Notes: a model not told the origin generated them from the sequence alone. A DNA stretch of 49,865 nucleotides from Chromatocurvus halotolerans (GCF_004340525.1 NZ_SLWX01000022.1:1-49865); one strand, 5' to 3'; shown: positions 28,172-40,168, counted from the first letter of the stretch. Numbers and translations: made by a program.

Positions 28172-29808
28172 CGCCAGCGCTGAATGAGCGCTGCGGTCGC
28201 GGCATCCAGCGTTGACGCCGGTTCATTCGCGTCCTCCGCTGCGGGACCGAGCATGACCTCGTGTACCTGCCGACCGATGTTCTTGCCGAGCTCAACGCCC
28301 CACTGGTCGAAGGCATTGATATCCCAAATAACGCTGCTGCAGAAGGTGCGGTGCTCATACAGCGCGAGCAACGCCCCCAGGCTGTGAGGGGTCAGGCGCT
28401 CGAATGACAGCACACTGTGCGGCCGGTTGCCGGGTATCGCCAGGTGCGGCGCCAGCCACTCAGCGTCGTCATCGCGGCCGCGCTGTCGCAGGGAGTCCTC
28501 TGCCGCAGCCGCGCTGCGCCCCACCGTCAACGCACGACTCTGTGCCAGGCAGTTGGCAACCAGGCGGCCATGGCGCCCGTCCTCGTCCTCGTCTGCGTCT
28601 GCCGGCGCCAGCGGCAGAATGAAATCCACGGGACACAGGTGTGTGCCCTGGTGCAGCAGCTGGTGGAAAGAATGCTGGCCGGTCGTCCCTGCGGCGCCCC
28701 AGAGCACGGGCGCCGTGTGATAGCCGACGGTGTCGCCGCTGCGGTTCACGCGCTTGCCGTTGCTTTCCATCGTCAGCTGCTGCAGGAAATCCGGCAGGCG
28801 ACGCAGACGATAGGCGTAGGGCAGCACGGCGTGATTGGTCGCCCCAAGGAAATGACAGCACCAGATTTCCAGCAGGCTCATCAGCAGGGGCAGATTGCTC
28901 TCGGGTGACGTGTCGCGGAAATGCCGGTCCATGGTCTCGGCGCCGCGAAGCAGTTCGCAGAACGCCTCCCAGCCTATCGCGATCGCGGTGCTGAGCCCTA
29001 TGGCTGACCACAGTGAGTAGCGACCGCCCACCCAGTCCCACAGTGGCAGGCAGTTATCCGGTGGAATACCGAACTCCTCGGCGGCCTGCAGATGACTGGT
29101 CACCGCGAGAAAATGCCGCGCAAGATCCTTCTCCGACGCGCCCGCGTCCTGCAGCCAGCGGCGGGCGGCGAGGGCGTTGTGCAGGGTTTCCTCGGTACTG
29201 AAGGATTTGGAGCAGACGATGAACAACGTGGTGGCCGGATTCAGTGGCGCAATGACGCTGCGCAGGTCCTCCGGGTCAATGTTGGCGGCGTAGTGAACGC
29301 GCGGCGGGGCGGGGCAGGCCGGAGCAAGGGCCTCGCTGGTCAGCCGTGGCCCCAGGTCCGAGCCGCCGATACCCAGGTTGACCACGTCGCTGATCGGCTC
29401 GCCGGTAAAGCCCGTTTGCCGCTGGCTGCGCAGCGTCTCCACGTGTTCCCGCATGCGTTCCCGCGTGGCCACAACCTCGGCAAAGCGTGCGGCGTGGTTA
29501 TCCGCTGCGCTCGCCCGCAGCAGCATGTGCAGGGCGGGGCGTTTTTCCGTGTGATTGACCTCGCGACCGGCAAAAAGTGCGGCGATGCGCGCCTGCATGT
29601 CTGCTCGTCGCGCAAGGGACAGCAGGTTTTCCAGTGTGAAGGTGTCGAGAAGGTGCCTGGAGAAGTCGAGATGCAGGCCCGCGGCCTCGCAGCTGAAGGC
29701 CTGGGGTCGCGTGGCATCCGCCGAGAGCAGTGCCGCAATGCTCTGCCCCTGAAGGCGTGATGCCTGCACGGTCAGGTCGCGACCTTCCTGTGAATCGAGC
29801 AGGGTCAT
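28156..29808 (-). CDS. pgi: Glucose-6-phosphate isomerase
   Basis: Pgi, 550 residues, interconverts glucose-6-phosphate and fructose-6-phosphate. Motifs include DVVNLGIGGSDLGP, FIVCSKSFSTEETL, WDWVGGRYSLWSAIGL, QHSFHQLLHQGT and the active-site lysine region WGVELGKNIGRQ. The ATG at 29808 is preferred to an upstream in-frame start because a good promoter lies just ahead and the usual N-terminus begins here. By linking hexose phosphates it supplies ManC with fructose-6-phosphate, though it is transcribed separately. Confidence 0.97.
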   Translation of the reverse strand: MTLLDSQEGRDLTVQASRLQGQSIAALLSADATRPQAFSCEAAGLHLDFSRHLLDTFTLENLLSLARRADMQARIAALFAGREVNHTEKRPALHMLLRASAADNHAARFAEVVATRERMREHVETLRSQRQTGFTGEPISDVVNLGIGGSDLGPRLTSEALAPACPAPPRVHYAANIDPEDLRSVIAPLNPATTLFIVCSKSFSTEETLHNALAARRWLQDAGASEKDLARHFLAVTSHLQAAEEFGIPPDNCLPLWDWVGGRYSLWSAIGLSTAIAIGWEAFCELLRGAETMDRHFRDTSPESNLPLLMSLLEIWCCHFLGATNHAVLPYAYRLRRLPDFLQQLTMESNGKRVNRSGDTVGYHTAPVLWGAAGTTGQHSFHQLLHQGTHLCPVDFILPLAPADADEDEDGRHGRLVANCLAQSRALTVGRSAAAAEDSLRQRGRDDDAEWLAPHLAIPGNRPHSVLSFERLTPHSLGALLALYEHRTFCSSVIWDINAFDQWGVELGKNIGRQVHEVMLGPAAEDANEPASTLDAATAALIQRWRDANA

Positions 29809-29836
29809 GGCTGTCACTGGTGTGAATGGCAGGCTG

Positions 29837-29865
29837 AGTATAGGTAGCACCCCGCTCAGGGGCAA
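29837..29865 (-). promoter_or_regulatory. Sigma-70-type promoter of pgi
   Basis: On the - strand TTGCCC, a 17-base spacer and TATACT lie 29 bases before the pgi ATG, a 4/6 and 5/6 match at ideal spacing. Confidence 0.7.
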
Positions 29866-29907
29866 TTGCTGCGCGCCCGTCTGTTGCGTGCCGGTAACGG
29901 CGGAGCT

Positions 29908-30870
29908 TCAGTGACTGCGGTCGACCGACAATGCCGCCAGGGCCTGCATGGCGTTGCGTGCGGGGCTTTCGGGGAGTCGTGCCAGGCAGGCCAGGGCCTG
30001 GTCGCGGTGCGATATTGCGGCGCGGCGGGTATAGCCGAGGCTATCGCAGTCGGTGATCGCCTGCATGATAGCCTCAAGCTGGTCTGCCCGTTTGCCCGTG
30101 ATGGCAGCGCTGACCAGTGACGCCTGTGTCCCGGTGCCGCTGCTGATGACGTGAATGAGGGGCAGGGTGGGCTTGCCCTCGGTCAGGTCGTCGCCGACAT
30201 TCTTGCCCATTGCCGCGGGGTCGCCTTCGTAGTCGAGCACGTCATCGATCATCTGGAACGCAATCCCCAGGTGCAGGCCGAAGTCGTACAGGTCCTGAGC
30301 GTGTGGGTGTCCGTCGCCATGCAGCTGCGCGGCACCGCGGCAGGCAGCCGCGAACAGCACAGCGGTCTTGCGGGTGATGACATCGAGGTACTGGGTTTCG
30401 CTGGTGCTGGCGTCACCGGCGCGAGCCAGCTGCAGCACTTCTCCTGCAGCGATCATGTTGGTGGTGTCCGCCATCTGTGACAGCAGCGCCATGTCGTCCA
30501 GGCTGACCATGAGCTGGAATGCCCGCGTGTAGAGAAAGTCTCCTACCAGCACTGACGGCGCATTGCCGAACGCGGCGTTGGCGGTGAGTCTTCCGCGGCG
30601 CAGCTCTGACAGGTCAACCACATCATCATGCAGCAGCGTCGCGGTGTGAATGAACTCGATGACCGCGGCAAAGCAGATGTGCCGCGGCGTGCATTCACCG
30701 ATGGCGGCGGCTGACAGCAGGGCAAGCAGCGGCCGCAGGCGCTTGCCGCCAGCGTCCACGATGTAGTGACCGATGTTCTCGACCATGTCGACGTCGGATT
30801 CGAGTTGCTCAATGATCAGGGTGTTGACCTGATCGAACTCGCGCTCGACAACGGCTCGGATGTTTTGCAT
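29908..30870 (-). CDS. ispB: Octaprenyl-diphosphate synthase family protein
   Basis: The 320-residue trans-prenyltransferase makes the side chain of ubiquinone. Both aspartate-rich motifs are intact: D82-D83-VV-D86 (LLHDDVVDLSELRRGR) and D209-D210-VL-D213 (FQMIDDVLDYEGD). DAGGKRLRPLLALLS is the substrate-binding region. Its position divergent from rplU-rpmA-obgE is the usual one for ispB. Chain length (C40 or other) cannot be read from the sequence. Confidence 0.95.
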   Translation of the reverse strand: MQNIRAVVEREFDQVNTLIIEQLESDVDMVENIGHYIVDAGGKRLRPLLALLSAAAIGECTPRHICFAAVIEFIHTATLLHDDVVDLSELRRGRLTANAAFGNAPSVLVGDFLYTRAFQLMVSLDDMALLSQMADTTNMIAAGEVLQLARAGDASTSETQYLDVITRKTAVLFAAACRGAAQLHGDGHPHAQDLYDFGLHLGIAFQMIDDVLDYEGDPAAMGKNVGDDLTEGKPTLPLIHVISSGTGTQASLVSAAITGKRADQLEAIMQAITDCDSLGYTRRAAISHRDQALACLARLPESPARNAMQALAALSVDRSH

Positions 30871-30900
30871 AGATGACTTAGGGCGTGAAAATGCCCGCGA

Positions 30901-30929
30901 ATGCTAGGTCGCGCCCCGTGCGCTGTCAA
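30901..30929 (-). promoter_or_regulatory. Sigma-70-type promoter of ispB
   Basis: On the - strand a perfect TTGACA, a 17-base spacer and TAGCAT lie about 30 bases before the ispB start. The 4/6 -10 is compensated by the consensus -35. Confidence 0.7.
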
Positions 30930-30997
30930 GCGGCGTTCCGGCGGCCCCGAGGGACCCCCGGCACGACCCGGCCGGCGTGGCCGGTAACAATTACCTG

Positions 30998-31027
30998 TTG
31001 TCCCCAACGCATGTTATGCAGTAGAAT
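30998..31027 (+). promoter_or_regulatory. Promoter of the rplU-rpmA operon
   Basis: TTGTCC and TAGAAT are separated by 18 bases, and a G+C-rich start region (CTGCGCC) follows, as in the rpsJ and rpsM promoters of this window. The resulting leader of about 105 bases contains a CTCGA/TCGAG inverted repeat. Confidence 0.6.
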
Positions 31028-31139
31028 CTGCGCCCCCTCGAAGCCTCGCTCGGCATCGAGCCTGTTTGTGCCTGGCCCTGCCCATCGCCGTTGCGATGCT
31101 GTTTAGACCTGCGGGAAGGCGAACTGAACGGAGAAAGAC

Positions 31140-31451
31140 ATGTACGCAGTAATAGAAAGCGGCGGCAAGCAGCATCGCGTTGTCGAAGGCGAGCTCCTCA
31201 AGCTTGAGAAAATTGAAGCCGCCACCGGTGAGACCGTCGAATTCGATCGTGTCCTGATGGTGGGCGGAGACGGTGACGTCAAGATCGGTCGTCCACTGCT
31301 TGAGGGCAGCAAGGTCACGGCAGAAGTGATAACCCAGGGCCGTCACAAGAAAGTGAAGATTGTGAAGTTCAACCGCCGCAAGCACTACCGGAACGAGACC
31401 GGTCACCGCCAGTGGTACACCGAAGTCAAGATCACGGGCATTACGGCGTAG
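31140..31451 (+). CDS. rplU: 50S ribosomal protein L21
   Basis: L21, 103 residues, begins [20 protein letters not shown] and ends with the [20 protein letters not shown] region, both typical. It is an early 50S assembly protein. GGAGAAAG lies upstream of the ATG. It is followed by rpmA and obgE in the standard order. Confidence 0.98.
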   Translation: MYAVIESGGKQHRVVEGELLKLEKIEAATGETVEFDRVLMVGGDGDVKIGRPLLEGSKVTAEVITQGRHKKVKIVKFNRRKHYRNETGHRQWYTEVKITGITA

Positions 31452-31489
31452 TCAGTCGGCCCACAGTCACTTTTTGGAGGTAATCGGCA

Positions 31490-31747
31490 ATGGCACACAA
31501 GAAAGCAGGCGGCAGTACCCGCAACGGTCGCGATTCGGAAAGCAAACGTCTGGGCGTGAAGCGCTTCGGCGGGCAGGCAGTGACAGCAGGCAACATCCTG
31601 GTGCGTCAGCGTGGTACGCGCTTTCACCCCGGTGAAAATGTCCGCTGCGGCAAGGACCATACCCTGTTTGCCACGGTTGATGGCACAGTTGAGTTCGTTA
31701 CCCGTGGTCCTAACGGGCGCAAGTTTGTTCAGGTAACCGGCGCGTAG
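31490..31747 (+). CDS. rpmA: 50S ribosomal protein L27
   Basis: L27, 85 residues, reaches the peptidyl-transferase centre with its N-terminal arm. It reads [20 protein letters not shown] and then LGVKRFGGQ. No N-terminal prepeptide of the Firmicutes type is present. TTTTTGGAGG precedes the ATG. A strong terminator follows. Confidence 0.98.
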   Translation: MAHKKAGGSTRNGRDSESKRLGVKRFGGQAVTAGNILVRQRGTRFHPGENVRCGKDHTLFATVDGTVEFVTRGPNGRKFVQVTGA

Positions 31748-31761
31748 CGCGCAACCGGTAG

Positions 31762-34194
<2,433 letters not shown>

Positions 34195-34202
<8 letters not shown>

Positions 34203-35136
34203 TTATCCCGGCACACTCCTCGTGTTCTACAGTGCGGCGATTGCCGCGGCATCACTGCTGGGTGGCCTGCTGCCCAACGTTGTCCGGATGACCCATACAC
34301 GCACCCAGCTGGCAATGAGCCTGGTTTCCGGGCTCATGCTCGGGGTGGCGTTCTACCACCTGTTGCCTCACAGCATCGTCATGCGGCCGGTGCCGGACGC
34401 CATTGATTTCTCGCTGTGGTGGCTGGTTGTCGGCCTGGTAGTCATGCTGTTGCTGCTGCGCGCCTTTCATTTTCATCAGCACGAAATCGATCCTGATCCG
34501 GTGGCGTCGTCGTCGGCGCATGAGGCTTGCCATCCGCACGGACATGCTCATGGTCAAGATTCCACAGACACGCCGGTAGCCGCGCACCGGCTCAGCTGGG
34601 TCGGCATCGCGTTTGGCCTTGGACTGCATACCCTGATCGATGGCGTGGCCCTGGGTGCAGCACTGCTCGGCGCTGAGACGGCGGATGTCGGCAACCTGCT
34701 CGGCGCGGGGGTGTTCCTCGCCATTCTGCTGCACAAGCCACTGGACGCCATGTCGATTACCGCGATCATGCAGAGTGGTGGCTGGGGACGCGGCGCCATG
34801 AAACTGGTGAATATCGGCTTTGCCCTATTGTGTCCCCTCGGAGCACTGCTGTTCTACTATGGTGTGGACCTGGTGGCCATCGACCCGGTGGATATGGTTT
34901 CTGCGGCACTCGCCTTTGCTGCCGGGGCATTCATCTGCATTGCCCTGAGCGATCTGCTGCCCGAAGTGCATTTCCACAGCCATGACCGTGTCAAGCTGAC
35001 AGTGGTGTTTCTTCTGGGCGTGGGCATTGCCTACGCCATTGTCAATCTGGAGCCGGCAGGCGCGCACCAGCATAATGCGGCGGTCATTCAGACGGATTGG
35101 AGAAACAGCTCGCCGGAGGAGCTCAGGGAGCGATGA
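34195..35136 (+). CDS. ZIP-family metal transporter
   Basis: The 313-residue protein has about eight hydrophobic segments and a cytoplasmic loop rich in His ([21 protein letters not shown]), as in ZIP transporters of zinc and other divalent metals. The metal path residues are in [14 protein letters not shown] and [12 protein letters not shown]. Near the end HFHSHDR adds further histidines. The ATG at 34195 overlaps proB by eight bases; an upstream in-frame reading lies inside proB and is excluded. Its stop overlaps the next gene (ATGA). The metal is not known. Confidence 0.88.
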
Positions 35137-35585
35137 CGGTCAAGCGGATAATCTATCCACCCATGTGGCTGGTGTTCGGCGTCATGGGGATTTTTGCGCT
35201 GAACGAATTTGCGCCCGTGCTGCGCTACACCGGTCCTGTCAGCCAGTTGATCGGCGGCATCATCATGCTGGTCGGGCTCGCGCTGCTGGTTGTGTCCGGC
35301 GGCCTGTTCTCCCGGGCGGGGACCGGGATGGTGCCCTTTCGCGACGTGAAGGTGCTGGTAACCAACGGCGTCTACGCCCGCACACGCAATCCGATGTATC
35401 TGGCGATGGCGCTGGTTCTCGCCGGCGTGGCCGTCACAGTCGGCGCGCTGTCGGCATTGATCGTGCCGCCGCTGTTCCTGCTAATCGTCTACTGGCGCTA
35501 TGTTCGCCCAGAGGAGGCGATGCTTCAGGACCTGTTTGGCGACGAGTACGCCGCCTATTGCTCGCGGGTCAGGCGCTGGCTCTGA
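35133..35585 (+). CDS. ICMT/PEMT-like membrane methyltransferase
   Basis: The 150-residue protein has three to four hydrophobic segments and the C-terminal motifs of the isoprenylcysteine carboxyl methyltransferase/phospholipid methyltransferase family: GVYARTRNPMYLAMAL, which binds the methyl donor, and RPEEAMLQDLFGDEYAAY. These proteins use S-adenosylmethionine at the membrane, but the bacterial substrates are mostly unknown. The start overlaps the ZIP stop (ATGA), so it is the last gene of the obgE-proB-ZIP chain. It converges on hemH. Confidence 0.82.
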   Translation: MTVKRIIYPPMWLVFGVMGIFALNEFAPVLRYTGPVSQLIGGIIMLVGLALLVVSGGLFSRAGTGMVPFRDVKVLVTNGVYARTRNPMYLAMALVLAGVAVTVGALSALIVPPLFLLIVYWRYVRPEEAMLQDLFGDEYAAYCSRVRRWL

Positions 35586-35632
35586 GGGGTCGCTCATGGC
35601 CAGGCAGCGATAAGCAGCACCTGTCGAAGGGC

Positions 35633-36721
35633 TCAGCTTTTGGGGACGTAGCCCATCTCTGCCGCCAGCCTGGCGGACAGAGCCGGATCGGTGCGTTCTT
35701 CCAGCCATCCTGACAGCTGTTCTTCTGCCAGGTCAGCCAGAAAATCGATATGCGCCGGCGTTGCGTTCAGGCAGGGTATGTAGGCGTAGTCCTCGCCGCC
35801 GGCGTCCATGAAGTATTCCCGGTTTTCCTCACCGATCTCCTCAATGGTTTCCAGGCAGTCAGCGGAAAACCCGGGGCAGACCACCTGCACTTTCCGGACG
35901 CCCCGGTCGGGCAGGCTTTTCAGTGTCTCATCGGTGTAGGGCTGCAGCCATTCCTCACGGCCGAAACGCGATTGGAAGGTCGTCAGGTAGTCGTCCTCGG
36001 CGAGTCCGAGTGACTCCGCCACCAGGCGTGTGGTCTTGTGACACTGACAGTGGTAAGGGTCGCCCTCCTCAAGATAACGCAAGGGCTCCCCGTGGTAGGA
36101 AAAAATCAGCTTGTCGGCGCTACCATGCGCCTCCCGGTAGGCTTTGATGCTGTCTGCCAGCGCCCGGATATAGCCGGGATGGTCGTGGTACTGCGCCACG
36201 AAACGCAGGTCCGGCAGCCAGCGACGAGCGCGGAAATCCTCGGCAAGGGCATCGAACGTCGAGCCCCCGGTGGGCCCGCTATACTGTGGATACAGTGGTA
36301 TCACAACCAGTTTGCGCACGCCTGCCTTGAGCATTGCCTGAATCCGGTTTGACACGGCAGGCCTGCCGTAGCGCATGGCATAGTCCACCAGAATGCGATC
36401 ACCATGCCGCTGTGTGAGCGCTTCCTGCAATGCGCTGGCCTGATCGCGGGTGTGCAGGAGCAGGGGTGAGCCCTCCTCCTCCCAGACAGTGGCGTAGGCC
36501 TCGGCCGAGCGCGCCGGACGAACGTTCAGAATGATCACGTTGAGGATAAACCACCACAGCAGGCGGGGTACTTCTACCACGCGAGGATCCGACAGGAACT
36601 GCTTGAGGTAAGGTTTGAGCGCTTTCTTCTCGGGCGCCTCCGGCGTGCCGAGATTGGTTATCAGAACGCCGATGCGCGGTGTCTGCGCATGATCAAACCC
36701 GGGGGAACCCTTGTATTTCAT
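35633..36721 (-). CDS. hemH: Ferrochelatase
   Basis: HemH, 362 residues, inserts ferrous iron into protoporphyrin IX to finish protoheme. The N-terminus reads RIGVLITNLGTPEAPEKKAL, the catalytic histidine is H210 in IFSYHGEPLRYLEEGDPY, and the glutamate is E291 in CPGFSADCLETIEEI. CQCHKTTRLVAESL is also typical. It stands alone on the - strand. The 177-base gap to the divergent amidohydrolase gene shows no strong promoter. Confidence 0.96.
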   Translation of the reverse strand: MKYKGSPGFDHAQTPRIGVLITNLGTPEAPEKKALKPYLKQFLSDPRVVEVPRLLWWFILNVIILNVRPARSAEAYATVWEEEGSPLLLHTRDQASALQEALTQRHGDRILVDYAMRYGRPAVSNRIQAMLKAGVRKLVVIPLYPQYSGPTGGSTFDALAEDFRARRWLPDLRFVAQYHDHPGYIRALADSIKAYREAHGSADKLIFSYHGEPLRYLEEGDPYHCQCHKTTRLVAESLGLAEDDYLTTFQSRFGREEWLQPYTDETLKSLPDRGVRKVQVVCPGFSADCLETIEEIGEENREYFMDAGGEDYAYIPCLNATPAHIDFLADLAEEQLSGWLEERTDPALSARLAAEMGYVPKS

Positions 36722-36898
36722 AACCCACGCCAGTCTACGTCAAGGATAGTCACTGCGTCGGCACAGGCGCCAGCGACAGCATGTTGTTGTGCAATAACGA
36801 ATTATCAACCTACGGATGATGCAGTCCTGCGGATGGCTTTCACCGGTCACAGTGATAAGGTACTGGACGGAAAAAACAACAACCGCGGAGGATATCAT

Positions 36899-38332
36899 AT
36901 GCAGCGCCCATTGATCGCATTCAGCCTTCTCTTTGCCACGCTGCTGGCGGGCTCCGCCAGGGGTGCCGAGGGCGACGATGCCATGCTGGCCTATCTGGAC
37001 GACGCAGCCGGACGTTACGGTTCGCTGGCGCGCGCCATCTGGGAGAAGGCAGAGGTCGGCTATCAGGAGTACGACAGCTCCGGACTGCTGCAGGACGCTC
37101 TGGTCGAGTCAGGCTTTTCGGTGGCTACCGGTGTCGCCGATATCCCGACGGCATTTATCGCATCCTACGGTGAGGGTGGGCCGGTTATCGCGCTACTGGC
37201 TGAGTTCGACGCCCTGCCGGGGATCACCCAGACCGACTCACCGCAGCGGGAGCCGCGTGACGATGTGAATGCGGGACATGCCTGCGGCCACCATCTTTTT
37301 GGTGCAGGGTCTGTCGCGGCGGCGGTCGCCATCAAGCAATGGCTGGAGAAAAACAGCGTCCCGGGGACCGTGCGGCTGTATGGCACGCCCGCGGAAGAGG
37401 GTGGCTCGGGAAAAGTCTACATGGTACGTGCCGGCCTGTTTGACGACGTGGACGCCGTGCTCTCCTGGCACCCCTCCGATCGCAATGCGGCAAATCCCGC
37501 CACATCCCTGGCCAACAAGTCGGCCAAGTTCCGCTACCGGGGTATCTCGTCCCACGCGGCGGTTGCGCCGGAGCGGGGGCGATCCAGCCTGGATGCCGTC
37601 GAGGCCATGAACTACATGGTCAACATGATGCGCGAGCACGTTCCCCAGGAAACGCGTATTCATTACGTGATTACCCGTGGTGGCTCCGCGCCGAACGTGG
37701 TGCCGGATGATGCCGAGGTTTTCTATTACCTGCGGCATCCCCGACGCGATGTGCTGGAGGGTCTGTGGGATAGGGTAATGGATGTGGCCGAGGCGGCCGC
37801 ACTGGGCACCGGCACTGAGCTGGAGTACGAGGTCATCCACGGCAACTTCAACAAGCTGCCCAACGAGACCCTTTCCGCCATCATGCACGCGAACCTGGTG
37901 CGCGTCGGTGGGGTTCAGTACTCGGAAGAGGAGGCGGACTTTGCCCGCCGACTGCGCGACAGTCTCGAAGATGCGGAGGCTCTCGCCGGTTCAGAGTCGC
38001 GTGTCGACCCCATGCAGTTTGAGCAGGGCATGGGTTCAACGGATGTGGGCGATGTCAGCTGGATGGCGCCAACCACGGAGATGCGCGCGGCGACCTGGGT
38101 GCCGGGTACGGCGCCGCATTCGTGGCAGGCCATTGCCTCGGGCGGCACCAGCATTGGCACGAAGGGCATGCTGGTAGCCGCCAAGACCCTGGCGCTTACC
38201 GCCGCCGAACTTTACGAGTCGCCGGAGGCGCTGTCGGCAGCGCGCAATGAGTTTGTCGATCGCCGCGGTGAGGATTTCGACTACACGCCGCTGCTGGGTG
38301 ATCGTGATCCGCCGCTGGATTATCGCAAGTAA
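36899..38332 (+). CDS. Exported M20-family amidohydrolase (AbgB-like)
   Basis: The 477-residue protein starts with a likely Sec signal peptide (MQRPLIAFSLLFATLLAGSA, cleavage near residue 23). It continues as an M20 metallo-amidohydrolase close to AbgB, a subunit of p-aminobenzoyl-glutamate hydrolase. Metal-site motifs are LLAEFDALPG, NAGHACGHHLFGAGS (H127, H131, H132) and GTPAEEGGSGK (E166, E167). The end carries TAPHSWQAIASGGTSIGTKG. The substrate is unknown; aminobenzoyl-glutamate or another N-acyl amino acid is possible. The ATG follows GGAGGA by six bases, and upstream in-frame codons are excluded. Its export sets it apart from cytoplasmic AbgB. Confidence 0.87.
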   Translation: MQRPLIAFSLLFATLLAGSARGAEGDDAMLAYLDDAAGRYGSLARAIWEKAEVGYQEYDSSGLLQDALVESGFSVATGVADIPTAFIASYGEGGPVIALLAEFDALPGITQTDSPQREPRDDVNAGHACGHHLFGAGSVAAAVAIKQWLEKNSVPGTVRLYGTPAEEGGSGKVYMVRAGLFDDVDAVLSWHPSDRNAANPATSLANKSAKFRYRGISSHAAVAPERGRSSLDAVEAMNYMVNMMREHVPQETRIHYVITRGGSAPNVVPDDAEVFYYLRHPRRDVLEGLWDRVMDVAEAAALGTGTELEYEVIHGNFNKLPNETLSAIMHANLVRVGGVQYSEEEADFARRLRDSLEDAEALAGSESRVDPMQFEQGMGSTDVGDVSWMAPTTEMRAATWVPGTAPHSWQAIASGGTSIGTKGMLVAAKTLALTAAELYESPEALSAARNEFVDRRGEDFDYTPLLGDRDPPLDYRK

Positions 38333-38402
38333 CGCAAATTCACAAAGCGGTAACAGTTGTCGCGTAGCTTCGGCATTTCCGTGATTTTCAGAGGTGTTAA
38401 CG

Positions 38403-40088
38403 ATGTTCTCGAGGCGAGATTTCCTGCGCGTTTCCTCTTTGCTGGGCGGCGGCGTTGTGCTTTCCACCGCATTGTCCGGTCGGTCGGTACTCGCGCAACA
38501 GCCCGCGCTCTCTGCGGCGACTTTTGCGCATGGCGTGGCCAGCGGCGACCCGCTGTCGGATGGCATGATCCTGTGGACACGAGCGACCCCTGACGGTGCG
38601 CCCACGTCGCTTACGCTGTTCTGGGAGCTGGCGTTGGACGATGCCTTCCGTGAGGTGCTGCGCAGTGGCACTGTCGAGGCCACAGTAGAACGGGATTACA
38701 CGGTGAAGATCGACGTTCGCGAACTCGAGCCGGGTGAGACCTACTATTACCGATTCAGGTCGGCCAGTGCCGAGAGCGGCGTCGGCCGCGCGAGAACGCT
38801 TCCCGCCGCGGGCGTGGCTGCGGTGAAGCTCGCGGTTCTGTCATGTTCGAACTACCCGGCCGGGTATTTTCATGCCTATCGGGAAGCGAGTCGCCTGGAT
38901 GATCTGGATGCCTTTGTGCACCTGGGTGACTATATCTACGAGTATGGCGCCAACGGCTATGCCACGGAGCGCGCGCAGGCGCTGGGACGCCTGCTTCCCG
39001 ACAGCAATGCCGGTGAGCTGTACACCCTCGATGACTATCGCCGCCGCTATGCCCTGTACCGCAGTGATGAAGACCTGCAGGCAATGCATGCAGCCGCGCC
39101 GTGCATCGCGGTCTGGGATGATCACGAGGTGGCCAATGACACCTGGCGCGAGGGTGCCGAGAATCACTCCCCGGACGAGGGCGATTTCGATGCCCGCAAG
39201 CTCGCTGCCGTACAGGCCTGGCATGAATGGCTGCCCGTCCGCCCACCGGCGGGTGTGCCGAGCGAGCAGATATACCGCAGCTTCGATTTCGGAGGGCTGC
39301 TGGCGTTGCATATGCTGGATACCCGGATCATCGCCCGGGACAGGCAGCTCGACTACGCCGATTATCGCGATCCTGAGACCGGCCAGATGGATGCCGAGGG
39401 CTTTTCTGCGGATCTTTCCCGGGCCGACCGTTCACTGCTGGGCGACAGCCAGCTCGCCTGGCTCGGTGCGCAGCTGGCGGGTTCTGACGCTACCTGGCAG
39501 GTTCTCGGGCAGCAGGTATTGATGGGGCGCATGTTCATGCCGGCTGAGGTTCTCGGTGCCGAATCCTACCGTGATATTCCTGCGCGGCTTGAGGCGCTGG
39601 CGGTGCTCAAGTCCCGCCTGCTTGCGGGAGAGTCGCTCAGCCAGCAGGATCTCGCCCGGCTGCAGCGCGTCACGCCCTACAACCTGGATGCCTGGGATGG
39701 CTACCCGGCGGAGCGGGAAAAGCTGTATGCCGTGGCACAGCAGTCAGGCAAGCAGATTGTCAGCCTGGCCGGTGATACGCACAATGCCTGGCACAGCCGG
39801 TTGACCGACCGCAACGGCAACGCCGTGGGCGTCGAACTGGCGACGTCCAGCGTGACCTCCCCAGGCATGGAGGTGTATTTCCAGATGAATGCCGACACCG
39901 CTGCGCGCCTGGCGGAGGGGCTGACCCTGCTGATCGACGATCTTCAGTACTGCAACCTTCATCAGCGTGGCTACCTGACGGTGACTGCAACAGCGTCGGA
40001 CCTGCAGGCCGAGTGGACGTTTATCGACAGCGTGCACACCCGCGATTACCGCATCGCGGGCGTGCACCGGGAAGTCTTTACAGCCTGA
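38403..40088 (+). CDS. phoD: PhoD-like alkaline phosphatase, Tat-exported
   Basis: The 561-residue protein has a twin-arginine signal (SRRDFLRV at residues 3-10, hydrophobic stretch to about 31, AQQPA after it). A PhoD_N-type beta domain follows (about 40-130), then the metallophosphatase domain: LSCSNYPAG, FVHLGDYIYEYG, AVWDDHEVANDTW, RKLAAVQAWHEWLP and SLAGDTHNAWHS. These place metal-binding Asp and His residues where PhoD enzymes have iron and calcium. It would release phosphate from phosphate esters outside the cytoplasm. The ATG is eight bases after GAGG. No Pho box was seen in the 70-base gap upstream. Substrate is not certain. Confidence 0.88.
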   Translation: MFSRRDFLRVSSLLGGGVVLSTALSGRSVLAQQPALSAATFAHGVASGDPLSDGMILWTRATPDGAPTSLTLFWELALDDAFREVLRSGTVEATVERDYTVKIDVRELEPGETYYYRFRSASAESGVGRARTLPAAGVAAVKLAVLSCSNYPAGYFHAYREASRLDDLDAFVHLGDYIYEYGANGYATERAQALGRLLPDSNAGELYTLDDYRRRYALYRSDEDLQAMHAAAPCIAVWDDHEVANDTWREGAENHSPDEGDFDARKLAAVQAWHEWLPVRPPAGVPSEQIYRSFDFGGLLALHMLDTRIIARDRQLDYADYRDPETGQMDAEGFSADLSRADRSLLGDSQLAWLGAQLAGSDATWQVLGQQVLMGRMFMPAEVLGAESYRDIPARLEALAVLKSRLLAGESLSQQDLARLQRVTPYNLDAWDGYPAEREKLYAVAQQSGKQIVSLAGDTHNAWHSRLTDRNGNAVGVELATSSVTSPGMEVYFQMNADTAARLAEGLTLLIDDLQYCNLHQRGYLTVTATASDLQAEWTFIDSVHTRDYRIAGVHREVFTA

Positions 40089-40105
40089 GACGCGGTGGGA
40101 TGATG

Positions 40106-40145
40106 CGCAAGCAGGCTGCTGTCGTGGAACAGCAGCCTGCTTGCG
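40106..40145. terminator. Strong stem-loop between convergent phoD and the TonB receptor
   Basis: CGCAAGCAGGCTGCTG (40106-40121) pairs perfectly with CAGCAGCCTGCTTGCG (40130-40145), a 16-base stem with an eight-base loop. It sits between two convergent genes and would form on either transcript. No T-tract is present, so it may be a non-classical terminator or an mRNA end stabilizer. Confidence 0.65.
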
Positions 40146-40168
40146 AGGCCGGCATGGCGCGTCTGCGG

